Below are positions 10,006 through 19,514 of a stretch of 64,000 nt of DNA, piece by piece. Below the pieces are notes generated by a model that worked only from the letters and a program-made list of their open reading frames with translations, had not been told where the DNA came from and made no database searches. Within the stretch, counting starts at the first letter, position 1, and each line of letters starts with the position of its first letter. The translations under genes and the position numbers were made by a program. Source of the stretch: Sphingobacterium daejeonense (GTDB taxonomy: Bacteria; Bacteroidota; Bacteroidia; Sphingobacteriales; Sphingobacteriaceae); NCBI RefSeq assembly GCF_901472535.1, contig NZ_LR590470.1:2914001-2978000 (forward strand), given 5' to 3'.

Positions 10006-11049
10006 ATGAAAAGAACCATTATATATTCCCTTCTTTTACTGATCACTCATAGCTTGCAAGCTCAGGAAAAAAAAGATGTAAAAGTCCTTAGCAGGCAGGA
10101 AGTCAGCGAACGATTATTACCGAAGTTTGCGCCATTAGCTTTTTTGCCAGCGACTTTAGTGAATGATCAACATATTAAAGAGTCTCGAGAAAAGGAAAAA
10201 CAATTGAAAATTCCAGAATTAAGCAATGCTGACAGCGTAGATATAGTTTATGAAAATATACCCGGCTTGAATCCTGGAGATCCTGCAATACCCGTTCGAA
10301 TATACAAACCAAAAGGCTTAACAAAATCTCCTATTTTTCTATGGTTTCATGGAGGTGGATTTATTTACGGCAATTTGAATTGGGACCATAAAATGTGTGC
10401 TAATATGGCTATTAGGGCAAAGGTAGTTGTAATTTCTGTTGATTATCGATTAGCTCCTGAAAACCCATATCCTGCGGGAGTGAATGATGCTTATGCTGTC
10501 TTCCAATGGAGTATAAAAAATGCAACTCAGATCGATGGGGATCCTGAGCGCTTAGGTGTTGGCGGAGGTAGTGCTGGCGCTGGTATTGCAGGAAGCATGG
10601 CTCTAATGAACCGTGAGAAAAAGGGACCGGAAATTAAACTACAGGCTTTAATTTTCCCTCCAGGAGATATTGATACAACAAGAGTTTCTATTCAAGAATT
10701 ATGGGATATTCCCGGAGTAAAAGGAGCTGATGTCCCTATCCTACTCCGCTATTATCTTGGAGAAAATTTTAATAATCCGCCTAAAAATGTATTGCCCGGA
10801 ATGACTGACAACTTCAAGGACTTGCCAGCAACCTATCTTGTAACTTGTGGTGTGGATCCCTTAAGAGATGGAGGATTGCAGTTAGGAATTAATTTAATTG
10901 AAGCAGGTGTACCTGTTGAGTTGCACAATTTTCCTGGATACCCACATGGAATGTTGCCTGATAGAGTATATCCAGAACTTTATGAATTTTTGAACACCTA
11001 TTATGACATTGATCATAAAACATCCAAAGTAACTCAAGCAAAGGAATAA
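10006..11049 (+). CDS. Alpha/beta hydrolase fold-3 esterase, exported
   Basis: This intact 347-residue protein has a signal peptide ending near LQAQ. It is a hormone-sensitive-lipase-type hydrolase: oxyanion motif WFHGGGF, second motif SVDYRLAPENPYPAG, nucleophile in GGGSAGAG, acid in TCGVDPLRD and catalytic histidine in GYPHGM. The family hydrolyses short- to medium-chain esters and acetyl groups. It is sandwiched between another esterase and a TonB receptor in the same orientation, so I infer that it acts in the periplasm on a compound imported or captured by that receptor. The exact substrate cannot be read from the sequence. Confidence 0.88.
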   Translation: MKRTIIYSLLLLITHSLQAQEKKDVKVLSRQEVSERLLPKFAPLAFLPATLVNDQHIKESREKEKQLKIPELSNADSVDIVYENIPGLNPGDPAIPVRIYKPKGLTKSPIFLWFHGGGFIYGNLNWDHKMCANMAIRAKVVVISVDYRLAPENPYPAGVNDAYAVFQWSIKNATQIDGDPERLGVGGGSAGAGIAGSMALMNREKKGPEIKLQALIFPPGDIDTTRVSIQELWDIPGVKGADVPILLRYYLGENFNNPPKNVLPGMTDNFKDLPATYLVTCGVDPLRDGGLQLGINLIEAGVPVELHNFPGYPHGMLPDRVYPELYEFLNTYYDIDHKTSKVTQAKE

Positions 11050-11106
11050 CGTTAAAAAGGGATTTGTATCAGCAATCCTCTTTTAACCCAATAAAACCAA
11101 TAAATT

Positions 11107-13980
11107 ATGAAAATTAAGATACCATATTTTGGCTGTCTAGCACTTGTCATGCTTATCATGCTCAGCCCAATCGTCACATTGGCACAAGGAAATAGTATTC
11201 GTGGAAAGGTTCAAGATGAACAGGGAAATGTCATTTCTGGTGCCACCATTAAAATCAAAGGAACCAAAACCACTGTGCCCTCTGCTGCTGATGGCACATT
11301 TGAAATCACAAATCTTACGATTTCTGAAATCATTTTACAAGTTAGTTTTCTGGGATATCAACCTAAAGAACAAAGAGCTAGTTTAGGGCAGTTTGTTACT
11401 ATTACATTATTACCTGCCAACAACACTATGGATGAAGTATTTGTGACTGGTACTTTTGACAAAAGAAAACGTATGGATGCTTCTGTTGCCATATCGACTT
11501 TAGATGCTGCTCAAATTGAAAAGCTAGTTCCTTCTTCAGCTGCCGATTTACTTAAGAATGTCCCTGGGGTATTTGTGAATTCTTCACTTGGAGAAATCCG
11601 GAACTCAGTTGCCAGCAGAGGTATTACAGTAGGTACTCAAGATGGAAGTTTTGGCTACGAATATGTTTCAATGCAAGAAGATGGGCTTCCGATTACAAAT
11701 TCTACATACTTCAATTATGGCCCAGATTTCTTTTTAAGACCAGATGCTACCCTGTATCGTCTTGAGGCTGTCCGTGGTGGCACTGCATCTATTACAGCAG
11801 CAAATGCACCAGGAGGGAATTTTCAACTATGTCTCCAAAACAGGTGGTGATGTATTAGCAGGTGAAATCAGATTGAAATATGGCCTCCTAAGTCCAGATG
11901 GTCATAGTTTTAGTAGAGCTGATTTCAATATCGGTGGCCCTATTCAAAACAATTGGTTTTACAACATTGGAGGATTTTATAGATATGATCAAAGTGGAAG
12001 ATATCCAGGTTATGCTATGAACAATGGTGGTCAAGTCAAAGGTAATATCATGAAAAAATATTCAAAGGGAACATTAAAGATCTTCTTGAAATACTTAAAT
12101 GACAAAAATGGGTATGTTCAATTTATTCCAACCAATAGTTATGATAAGCCAGAACCAGCTCCTGGATTCAACATTTATTCTAGTGTATTGATGCCTGCTC
12201 TAAATTATGAATCTCAAGATTTTATGTACGGAGGCACTATGAACTTTAATCCAAAAAATTTAGTCCATAGTACATACCGGTCTGCGGGGTTTAATTGGGA
12301 ACATCAGTTGGGCAATAATTGGACTTTCAATAATGCTGCTAGATATGCTAAAAATAATATTCTATATAATACTCCTGGAAATGTTACAACCATGAGTGCG
12401 ACAGATCTTACCTCCTATTTCTTATTGTCTGGTATGGAAGGTCTAGGAATTGGGATGTATTCATACAAGAATGCCAAGACGGGTGAAGAGTTGATGCAAG
12501 TGGCATCAGCCTTAGGTCAAGGCGGCCTGCCAACCTACACTGCAGTCTCAAATAAGTTGCCTGGTCAAGATCTCTTCCAAAATGGAGTATTTATGACCAC
12601 TTTTGGAGCATACCACAATGATGTTAAGGAATTTATTGACCAATTTACATTTCAAAAAACTACCGATAACATGAGTTTTGCCATGGGAGGATATTTTGGG
12701 CATACCGATGTTGAGAGGTATTCTGGTGTCGATGGTGTTGCAATTAGCACAATTGAAAATAGACCACAATACCTAACCTTAGATTTTACAGGTGGAACTT
12801 TGGCGGGAACTACAGGTGTGCATAAAGTAACCAATTCAGATGGTATTGCACAAGCTATAGGTGATAATGGCGCTTCTCTTACTTTTAATGCAACTCAAAG
12901 ATTAATGGCACTTTTCTTCGGTCATACTTGGAATATCAATCCGAATTTGACCTTTGATTGGGGCATACGATATGAAAACATGAAAGTAAAGGGACATAAT
13001 GAGCGTGTATATATGAAAACAGGAGTTCAAGGTGGATTAGATGGCGACCCAAAAACCTTTTATGATAATAATACAGTTGATAGAATTACATCCGTAAACT
13101 TCGACAAAACATTAAACAGCTTCTCTTTTTCAGGAGCATTAAATTATAAATTCAACGAAAATATGGCTTTATACGGACGTTATTCTCAAGGGAAAAAGGC
13201 ACCAGATTTAGACGTTTATTTCGCTGCAAACAGAGAAGAAACTATTGGATTATTGAATCCACAAGAGCGAACAACAAGACAAGTTGAATTAGGATTGAAG
13301 GCTAGGACGAAGGATTTGAATTTATTCGTCACCCCATTTTTACAGCGTATTAAGCGGTGTGCCTAGTGGACAATTTTTTCAGGCTGAAGGTGGTGGGTTT
13401 TATGTTCCAGAAACGCTTTATGGAAAATATAGCACTGTTGGAGTCGAAATCGAGGCTGATTGGCAATTGCACAGAAACTTTAGTGTTCGGGGGTATAGCA
13501 ACTGTCCAACGCTCTAAAATCATCAATCTTGGACAATGGGTAGCAAATAATCCTGGACTAGCGGATGATACAAAGGTTTCGTATTCAGGAAATGAAACCG
13601 ACAATAACGCAAGAATTATAATGAACATTACCCCTACTTATACAACAGGAAAATTTTATAGCTTCATAACGTGGTCTCATTTAGGAAAAAGGCAAGCGAA
13701 TGTAGTAAATACTTTCACCTTACCCTCCTTTTCACAATTTGATTTAGGAGCTGGTTATGATGTTAGCAAAAAGATAAAATTGAGTTTGAACATCAATAAT
13801 TTATTCAATAAATACGCGGTTATGAGTTGGGTAAGACCAGGAGGAATATTAGAGACTTTGGCAGGAAACAACAGCTTCACCAAAGAAGAATACGATCAAG
13901 CTGTGCAGAATAATACACCTTATTCAACGGTTTCCAATCCCCCAAGGTCCTACTATCTAACAGCAACATACAAATTTTAA
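11107..13980 (+). CDS. TonB-dependent outer-membrane receptor, frameshifted
   Basis: A receptor of about 956 residues. It has a signal peptide (ending TLAQG), a CarboxypepD-regulatory-like domain (IRGKVQDEQGNVISGATIKI), a plug domain (PSSAADLLKNVPGVFV) and a beta-barrel ending in the aromatic YYLTATYKF. It would import a substrate across the outer membrane using TonB energy. Three single-base insertions break the frame: at 11818-11819 (AA for A), 13337-13341 (five T for four) and 13489-13493 (five G for four). Removing each restores continuous receptor sequence. No SusD partner follows; a terminator comes instead. The position after two esterases and an acyl-CoA synthetase points to lipid-like or aromatic ester uptake. 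Confidence 0.87.
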
Positions 13981-14002
13981 AATCAAACCAATTACCTAAA
14001 AA

Positions 14003-14033
14003 AAAGCGAGCCTAAGTATTTTGGCTCGCTTTC
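14003..14033. terminator. Bidirectional terminator between TonB receptor and 14054 gene
   Basis: The hairpin AAAGCGAGCC...GGCTCGCTTT is flanked by an A run upstream and T-rich bases downstream. It can serve the plus-strand receptor unit and the convergent small gene. Confidence 0.75.
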
Positions 14034-14053
14034 ATATTTATGAATAAAGACTA

Positions 14054-14320
14054 TTAAAACTTTTTATAAACTTTGGGATAATCACCTAGAAAATAAACCT
14101 CATCATTAATGTTGATTTGCCATTTCTTGCCGTCCTTTGTATACATCGTATGCATTTCACCGGTTGTTTCCGTCATCAAAACTGAATTAGAAAAGAAGGC
14201 ACATCCAACATTTGTTACTGGGAAAGTAATGATTTTACTGTTTGAGATAATGCCTTCTTCCAATAACTTTCGAGCAGTATCTAAAACCACAATAAATGGG
14301 ATTTGATGAGTAGTATTCAT
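14054..14320 (-). CDS. Hypothetical 88-residue protein
   Basis: A small soluble protein without a signal peptide or membrane segment. It is rich in beta-prone residues (FFSNSVLMTETTGEMHTMY, DGKKWQININDEVYFL). I do not recognise the family. It stands alone, convergent with the TonB receptor across a shared terminator and divergent from the cold-shock gene. The complete frame, the terminator at its end and a plausible ATG support it as a real gene. Confidence 0.55.
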   Translation of the reverse strand: MNTTHQIPFIVVLDTARKLLEEGIISNSKIITFPVTNVGCAFFSNSVLMTETTGEMHTMYTKDGKKWQININDEVYFLGDYPKVYKKF

Positions 14321-14491
14321 AGTAGGTGTAATTTTTAAAAATTAGCCTTAGCTTAAAAAAGATAAGGCTAAAAACAAGTTTTTTATAGTTATATTATGTA
14401 GCAAATAATATCTCTTTTAATAGTGAACCATCTAGAACTTAAATAGTTCTAATTGCAACAAATTTATTTTTTGTTAAATAATCTCAAATAA

Positions 14492-14524
14492 TTGATTATT
14501 ATTCAAGGAATTATACTATATTTG
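14492..14524 (+). promoter_or_regulatory. Probable promoter of the cold-shock gene
   Basis: TTG at 14492-14494 and TATATTTG at 14517-14524 match the Bacteroidota -33/-7 promoter with a 22-base spacer, slightly longer than the usual 19-21. Transcription from here would give a leader of about 220 bases before the cold-shock ATG. Confidence 0.5.
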
Positions 14525-14751
14525 AGAAATAAATCAGGCTCTGCCGACGCTAATCTAAAACCGATCAGTTCACTCATCTCTTTTAGTCTTCGCTTTTTCA
14601 GTCGCTAATTTTGTAAATAAGGTTAAGTCCTATTTGAATTTGTACTGCACATTCTCATTAACTTCTTTCTTAATTATAATACATGATTTATAAAAACATA
14701 AAAATAATGGCTTTATGCCGAAAAATAATTCAATAATTAATATTTAATACA
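14525..14751 (+). promoter_or_regulatory. Long 5' leader of the cold-shock mRNA
   Basis: About 220 bases without a reading frame separate the probable promoter from the cold-shock ATG. Long structured leaders are typical of cspA-type genes, where they act as temperature-responsive elements. I see no strong simple hairpin. A role in cold induction is inferred from gene type and length only. Confidence 0.45.
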
Positions 14752-14943
14752 ATGGAACAAGGAAAAGTAAAATTCTTCAACAACACAAAAGGTTTTGGTT
14801 TTATTACACCAGAAAATGGTGGTGAAGATATTTTCGTACACACAACTGGATTAAGAGACAATGTTCGTGAAAACGACACAGTTGTTTACGAAGTAGAAAA
14901 AGGTAAAAAAGGATTAAACGCTGTAAATGTACGTCTTGCATAG
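14752..14943 (+). CDS. Cold-shock domain protein (CspA family)
   Basis: This 63-residue single cold-shock domain has both RNA-binding motifs: KGFGFITPENGG (RNP1) and DIFVHTTGL (RNP2). The start GKVKFFN is the usual one. It binds single-stranded RNA and DNA and is thought to melt RNA secondary structure in the cytoplasm. Its length matches the family (63-70 residues). It is monocistronic, ending at a strong terminator at 14974-15009, and has a long leader that suggests post-transcriptional control. Confidence 0.95.
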   Translation: MEQGKVKFFNNTKGFGFITPENGGEDIFVHTTGLRDNVRENDTVVYEVEKGKKGLNAVNVRLA

Positions 14944-14973
14944 TACAAATCAATATAAAAATTGAATTTACAA

Positions 14974-15009
14974 AATGGCTATGGGTTCTTCCCGTAGCCA
15001 TTCTTTTTT
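14974..15009 (+). terminator. Rho-independent terminator of the cold-shock gene
   Basis: The stem AATGGCTAtGGG / CCCgTAGCCATT with loop TTCTT is followed directly by a T run. Confidence 0.88.
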
Positions 15010-15125
15010 GCTATTAATTTGAACTTTTGACAGTGACATTTGTTTTGAAATAAGAAGGACAATAACCATGTAATCTGGACAAGATTATAAGGTTATCTTC
15101 ATTTGATCACACAAAACATGTCATC

Positions 15126-15998
15126 ATGGAAAATCATCACAATCACAAAGTTCAGAATAATGGTGGAAACAATAATTACACCTGCCCCATGCATCCTGAG
15201 GTTAGAGGCAACAAAGGCGACAAATGCCCGAAATGTGGAATGAACCTCGTGCCACGTGAAGGAACCGAGGAAAATTCGGTAGACGTAAGTCTGGAAGCAG
15301 AGCCTGAACCCATAGAGGAACACCAACAAGTAAAATTGAATTTCACTTTCTCTGAAGGAAACAAACCAGTTCGGATGGAAATCTCACATGAGATGAAAGT
15401 GCATCTCATGGTAGTTAATGAAGACCTCACTTGGTTCAAACATATTCATCCAGAAGAGAAAAAAACAGGACTTTTTACAGTTACAACTATCTTTCCCTTT
15501 GCTGGAAAATTTATCCTTTTCAGTGACTTTAAACCTCAAAATGGCTCTCAAAACATTGACAAAAAAGAACTTACAGTCCAAGGTAAAACTAAGAGCGAAT
15601 CTGTAGAGTTTATCCCAAAAACCGTTTCAGATGTAGATGGTTATAAGTTAATCTTGGAAAGTGCAGACCACCTTGAGTCAGGACATTCCCAAAGATTAAA
15701 GTTCTCTTTGGAGAAGGATGGGAAAAAACTATCTGAATCGGATTTAGAACAGTATCTTGGTGCTTCAGCACATATAGCCATGATCGGAGTTAAAGATAAA
15801 AATTTGATCCATGTCCACCCAACTTCCAATAATGAGTATCCGATTTATGCTGAAGCTCATATCAAAAATAGTGGTAAGTATAGAATTTGGGTTGAGTTTC
15901 AAACACATGGCAAGGTCCATCTTGCCGACTTTAGCATAGAAGTTAAAGAAGGAAAAACGACAAAAGGAAATGATGAACATAATGTTCATAATCATTAA
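15126..15998 (+). CDS. Heavy-metal-binding-domain protein
   Basis: A 290-residue, His-rich protein. After an N-terminal ENHHNHK stretch comes the heavy-metal-binding domain YTCPMHPEV ... CPKCGMNLV (residues about 19-42), as found in copper/silver resistance proteins. The rest (about 70-280) forms two beta-rich repeats: MEISHEMKVHLMVVNEDLTW with FKHIHPE, and ASAHIAMIGVKDKNLIHVHP. The paired His motifs look like metal sites. No signal peptide is evident. The inferred role is metal (Cu-like) binding or handling. Convergent with an MFS exporter across a shared terminator. Confidence 0.75.
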   Translation: MENHHNHKVQNNGGNNNYTCPMHPEVRGNKGDKCPKCGMNLVPREGTEENSVDVSLEAEPEPIEEHQQVKLNFTFSEGNKPVRMEISHEMKVHLMVVNEDLTWFKHIHPEEKKTGLFTVTTIFPFAGKFILFSDFKPQNGSQNIDKKELTVQGKTKSESVEFIPKTVSDVDGYKLILESADHLESGHSQRLKFSLEKDGKKLSESDLEQYLGASAHIAMIGVKDKNLIHVHPTSNNEYPIYAEAHIKNSGKYRIWVEFQTHGKVHLADFSIEVKEGKTTKGNDEHNVHNH

Positions 15999-16000
15999 AC

Positions 16001-16027
16001 AAAGCCGTCTAAAAGAACGGCTTTATT
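16001..16027. terminator. Bidirectional terminator (metal-binding protein / MFS)
   Basis: The hairpin AAAGCCGT...ACGGCTTT has an A run on one side and T-rich bases on the other. It sits between two convergent stop codons. Confidence 0.75.
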
Positions 16028-16029
16028 TA

Positions 16030-17232
16030 TTAAGCGCAATCAGCAAGTTTTTCAGAGTTTACCTTCTTTAGAACAATTTTAGATTTCTTTTCTTGCTTAA
16101 AATATAGCAAAGTAATCCCGATTCCAATAAGGGATAATAATGCGCCAACCAATACTGGTGAAGTATAACCATATCCTGAATCAATTGGCAATCCTCCAAA
16201 ATAGGCGCCCAAAGCATTAGCAATATTAAAACATGCTGGACCTAATGAAGCAACCAACATTTCAGCATCGGACTTGACAGAATTCAACAACAATAATGTT
16301 AATGATGGAACCAGGGCAAATGTTGCAACGCCAGTAATAAAGGTCATCAAAAGATTAGCATAAGCATTGGATGCTACAAAATAAATTAATACCATGCATA
16401 GTATCTGCAGTACCATAACTCCAACCACAACTTTGGATGGTGAAAATCTATCAGTCAGCTTTCCGCCTATCATATTTCCGACAAACATCCCCAACCCTGC
16501 CAAGATCATAATGTAAGGTAGAAACCGAGAATTTATTCCAGAGACTTCGCTCATTAAGGGTGCTATATAAGAAATCCAAGCAAAAAGTGCCGCAGGACCA
16601 AATGAAAAGATAAGTACCATAAACCAAATATTGGCATTCTTAAAAATGGCAAAATCTTTCCAAGGACTTTTGTTTGATTCTCTAACTTCAGTTTTTGGCA
16701 TCCAAAATTTTAATGCTAAAATGGTCAAAACACCTATAAAAGCAATTAATAAAAAGGTATATCTCCAAGAATAATGATGACCTATATAGGTACCAATGGG
16801 AACCCCTAGTAAGTTGGCTACTGTCAATCCCGAAAACATGGTAGCAACTGCTTGAGCCTCCTTCCCCCTATCCGCTATTCTACTTGCCACCACAGACCCC
16901 ACTCCAAAAAATGCACCATGTGGCAACCCTGCAATAAATCGAGAAGCCAGTAAGAAATTATAGTCAGGAGCAATGATTGATAATCCGTTGAATAAAGTAA
17001 ATAGGGCCATTAATATTATCAAGGTTTTAGTTGGTGAAAACCTATTCATACCTACTACGAGCAATGGAGCTCCAACGACTACCCCAAGAGCATATGCCGA
17101 AATTAAATATCCAGCTTCTGGAATACTCACTCCTAAGTCACTCGCTACATCAGGAAGCATTCCCATAATGGTGAATTCTGTAACACCAATTCCTAATCCC
17201 CCCAGAGCTAGAGCTAATAAACTTTTCTTCAT
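16030..17232 (-). CDS. MFS transporter, AraJ/drug-efflux type
   Basis: An intact 400-residue membrane protein with about 12 hydrophobic helices. Features of the major facilitator DHA1 group are visible: GVTEFTIMGMLPDVASDLGV in helix 1, ISAYALGVVVGAPLL in helix 2 and the loop RFSPTKTL. The third part has SRFIAGLPHGAFFGVGSVVA. Such proteins export sugars or drugs using the proton gradient. It lies divergent from the ArsC-like gene, with about 147 bases between them carrying both promoters. The substrate cannot be assigned. Confidence 0.88.
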   Translation of the reverse strand: MKKSLLALALGGLGIGVTEFTIMGMLPDVASDLGVSIPEAGYLISAYALGVVVGAPLLVVGMNRFSPTKTLIILMALFTLFNGLSIIAPDYNFLLASRFIAGLPHGAFFGVGSVVASRIADRGKEAQAVATMFSGLTVANLLGVPIGTYIGHHYSWRYTFLLIAFIGVLTILALKFWMPKTEVRESNKSPWKDFAIFKNANIWFMVLIFSFGPAALFAWISYIAPLMSEVSGINSRFLPYIMILAGLGMFVGNMIGGKLTDRFSPSKVVVGVMVLQILCMVLIYFVASNAYANLLMTFITGVATFALVPSLTLLLLNSVKSDAEMLVASLGPACFNIANALGAYFGGLPIDSGYGYTSPVLVGALLSLIGIGITLLYFKQEKKSKIVLKKVNSEKLADCA

Positions 17233-17379
17233 AAAAACTAATTTTGATATACAAATATCCCAAGATTATAATTATTAGAGAAATAAGAATACTTATAAGT
17301 TTCTATAATAAATGTGATAGACAAATAGGTTGAAACTATGATACAATTATAATATCTTACAGATCTATATATAAAATAT

Positions 17380-17724
17380 ATGATAAAAATTTACCATAAT
17401 AACAGCTGTAGCAAAAGCAGAGCAGCTTTTGAATTACTAAAAGATAAAAATCTTGAATTTGAAATCCATGAATATTTAAAGAATGTGCCTTCTAAAGAAG
17501 AATTAAAAGAAATTATAGTGCTATTAAATATTAAGCCATTTGATTTAATGAGGAAAAATCAATCCTCATTCAAGGAGAAATACAATCAGATGATATTGAC
17601 AGATGAAGAATGGATTGATGTAATGTTAGAAAATCCAATATTAATAGAAAGACCAATTGTGATTAAAGATGGTCAAGCTGCCATAGGCCGGCCAATAGAA
17701 AATATAATTAACCTCTTAAAATAG
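17380..17724 (+). CDS. arsC: ArsC/Spx-family protein (arsenate-reductase-like)
   Basis: This 114-residue thioredoxin-fold protein has the catalytic cysteine in HNNSCSKSR at residues 6-14. Downstream, the ERPIVI and AIGRPIE segments supply the arginines that bind arsenate in ArsC. The length fits glutaredoxin-dependent ArsC. Known reaction: arsenate plus glutathione or glutaredoxin gives arsenite. No arsenite pump or ArsR is adjacent, so it may instead be an Spx/YffB-like relative with another redox role. It is monocistronic. Confidence 0.85.
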   Translation: MIKIYHNNSCSKSRAAFELLKDKNLEFEIHEYLKNVPSKEELKEIIVLLNIKPFDLMRKNQSSFKEKYNQMILTDEEWIDVMLENPILIERPIVIKDGQAAIGRPIENIINLLK

Positions 17725-17834
17725 TTAATAATATTTTTTAGAGTTCGGAACCAATAGGATTATTTTAATTACTTGTATACAGGTATTTTAGCAGAAATGC
17801 TTAAGCTCTAGATTTGTGTATAATCCAAAAAAAC

Positions 17835-18059
17835 ATGAAAAGAAAACCAAATTCTATGAGCAAAATATTGATTCTTCCAATATTTGCATTGCTATTTTTA
17901 GGAATTACATCGTGTAGCAAAGATGATAACGGTGTGGATAAATTGAAAAAGCCCAACTGTAAAGTTGGGCTTTCTCTTTATAAAGGACTAAGATATTATC
18001 TATCTAAGTCTCTTAACCACGTTTTAACTTCATCACGAGTTTTACCCGTTTTTTCTTGA
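17835..18059 (+). CDS. Short lipoprotein-like ORF, probably truncated
   Basis: The ORF begins [10 protein letters not shown] with a hydrophobic core and a convincing lipobox (FLGITSC at about residues 25-31), then [10 protein letters not shown]. The reading frame then runs straight through a transcription terminator at 17948 and into antisense of the CsbD gene, so only the first 35-40 residues can be meaningful. It may be the remnant of a lipoprotein gene, a very small lipopeptide with a frame error, or a chance ORF. Confidence is low beyond the signal sequence. Confidence 0.35.
   Translation: MKRKPNSMSKILILPIFALLFLGITSCSKDDNGVDKLKKPNCKVGLSLYKGLRYYLSKSLNHVLTSSRVLPVFS
17948..17976 (-). terminator. 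Terminator, mainly of the CsbD gene
   Basis: The stem AAAGCCCAAC / GTTGGGCTTT, with runs of T on the minus strand, lies 20 bases past the CsbD stop. It could also act on the plus strand (TTTCTCTTT). Confidence 0.75.
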
Positions 18060-18187
18060 AGTCTTCCGTATAATTCGTCTTCTTTTCCTTCAACATACAA
18101 TAGATCATCATCAGTTAGATCTGCATATTGTTGTTTAACTTTTCCTTTTAATACGTTCCACTTTCCTTTTAAATCTAATGAATCCAT
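17996..18187 (-). CDS. CsbD-family stress protein
   Basis: A 63-residue, highly charged protein with the CsbD pattern [20 protein letters not shown] and [20 protein letters not shown]. CsbD proteins are small stress-induced cytoplasmic proteins of unknown mechanism, under general-stress sigma control in Bacillus. Length and composition match the family. It is monocistronic, with a terminator at 17948-17976. Several other stress genes (catalase, PNPOx-like, Hsp20) lie within 20 kb, but the upstream region shows no shared promoter motif that I can identify. Confidence 0.9.
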   Translation of the reverse strand: MDSLDLKGKWNVLKGKVKQQYADLTDDDLLYVEGKEDELYGRLQEKTGKTRDEVKTWLRDLDR

Positions 18188-18329
18188 AATGCTTTAATTT
18201 TTTTAATGTTATTAAATAATTAATGTGTTGTATATAAAGAACACTTCGAGCAATAAAAGGTTTTGATTTTTTTAGAATTGTTTTTTAAAGGTGATTCAAA
18301 CCATTATTCATGATCTTTGTTTTTTAGAC

Positions 18330-18563
18330 ATGGATTTAAATAGAACATTTACCCACAACCATATGGATCGCGAGATAAAATTCAGCGTCACATATGACCC
18401 TCAAACGCATTCATTTAGTGTTGTTGAGGATGATAGCATTAATTACATGCTGTTTTATAACCCTGCTAATAAGGAATGGACAACTTCGGAAGATCCAATG
18501 CCAACAATTCCAGTAAACGAACTAGCATTATTGGTTCAACAAAATTTTGGAGTATTTGTATAA
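18330..18563 (+). CDS. Hypothetical 77-residue protein
   Basis: The start is placed at ATG 18330 (MDLNRTFTHNHMDREIKFSV) in preference to a GTG at 18291, because the extra 13 residues look like leader. The protein is small and soluble with beta-strand character (FSVTYDPQTHSFSVVED, then YNPANKEWTTSED). The family is not recognised. A strong hairpin follows at 18583, supporting a transcribed gene. Confidence 0.55.
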   Translation: MDLNRTFTHNHMDREIKFSVTYDPQTHSFSVVEDDSINYMLFYNPANKEWTTSEDPMPTIPVNELALLVQQNFGVFV

Positions 18564-18582
18564 ATATCCCTCTTAAAAAATA

Positions 18583-18608
18583 ACAGCCCCAAATAAATTT
18601 GGGGCTGT
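18583..18608 (+). terminator. Hairpin terminator after the 18330 gene
   Basis: Perfect stem ACAGCCCCAAAT / ATTTGGGGCTGT. The downstream T tract is weak (CATATTATTT), so termination may be partial. Confidence 0.6.
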
Positions 18609-18755
18609 CATATTATTTAATAACCTTATCCATTTCTGCCTTAGGACAAGGGATTAAAAATTCTATTACATTATGCCTTTGCGAGCTAATTTAATAGTCA
18701 TGTGTACTGAATGAACAATCCATAATGGAGAAAGTTCTATCTAAATAAAAAATAA

Positions 18756-19514
18756 TTATATTTTTTCTACTAAATACTTCCAATACCGTTTTGGAACATG
18801 TCGCAGATGCAATTTCAAATTCTTTCTTTCTTCAATATTCGTACTTTTAAAGTAGGTTTTCCATAAATGTTGAAATTCCAATTCCCTTGGATCAAGATCT
18901 AATTCTATAGCATATGGATTTTCAATTTCGTGATTGTCAGAATTACTGACTTCGTGAATCTCCTTTCCATCATAATGATACCCGTAATTTCTGCGGATAT
19001 CATAAATCAACCACTGTTGATCAGAAAACCGATTTTTAAAAAAAGTAGTAACCAAAGGTAAAACATTAAAATCTGGCTCTATCAAAGCAGTATACAGATT
19101 GTCTGAGGATTTGACGAATCTCACAAATGCTTTCATTCTGTGTCTTTCCCGACTTACTTTCTTAATCGTCTGATGTATCTGCAAAATTTCGGGATTCCCG
19201 TAGTCCCGAATATCAATTTTACCATCCTTAAATAACCGAATGATAGTCCTAAAACCTAATTCCCATGCTTCTTTTTGATCGGCAAGAAAGTTATGGTAAA
19301 ATATATTGAGGTCCTTCTTTCCTATTATTTTTTCGATTCCTTTCAAAATTCGGGAAGATTTATTCAGGTCGGTTGAAATTTCTCTCTGATCATTAAATAT
19401 ACTGGGTTCTAACATGGTTAAAACCTTCGGTGTAGCATAAAACTCTTTTCTCTCAAATGCCTCAAATACACAACATAAGTAACCATTGAAACTTCCATCA
19501 AACAAATAATTCAT
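18756..19514 (-). CDS. TIGR03915-type putative DNA metabolism protein
   Basis: A 252-residue protein beginning MNYLFDGSFNGYLCCVFEAF, the usual start of the TIGR03915 family. The ATG at 19514 overlaps the stop of the upstream radical-SAM gene as TAATG, so the two are translationally coupled; longer frames starting upstream only read antisense-like sequence of that gene. Visible blocks are SRERHRMKAFVRFV, FNVLPLVTTFFKNRFSDQQW and YDIRRNYGYHYDG. This family is known to co-occur with a TIGR03916 radical-SAM protein and is thought to act in DNA modification or repair; its chemistry is not established. It lies divergent from a repair ligase module. Confidence 0.85.
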   Translation of the reverse strand: MNYLFDGSFNGYLCCVFEAFERKEFYATPKVLTMLEPSIFNDQREISTDLNKSSRILKGIEKIIGKKDLNIFYHNFLADQKEAWELGFRTIIRLFKDGKIDIRDYGNPEILQIHQTIKKVSRERHRMKAFVRFVKSSDNLYTALIEPDFNVLPLVTTFFKNRFSDQQWLIYDIRRNYGYHYDGKEIHEVSNSDNHEIENPYAIELDLDPRELEFQHLWKTYFKSTNIEERKNLKLHLRHVPKRYWKYLVEKI

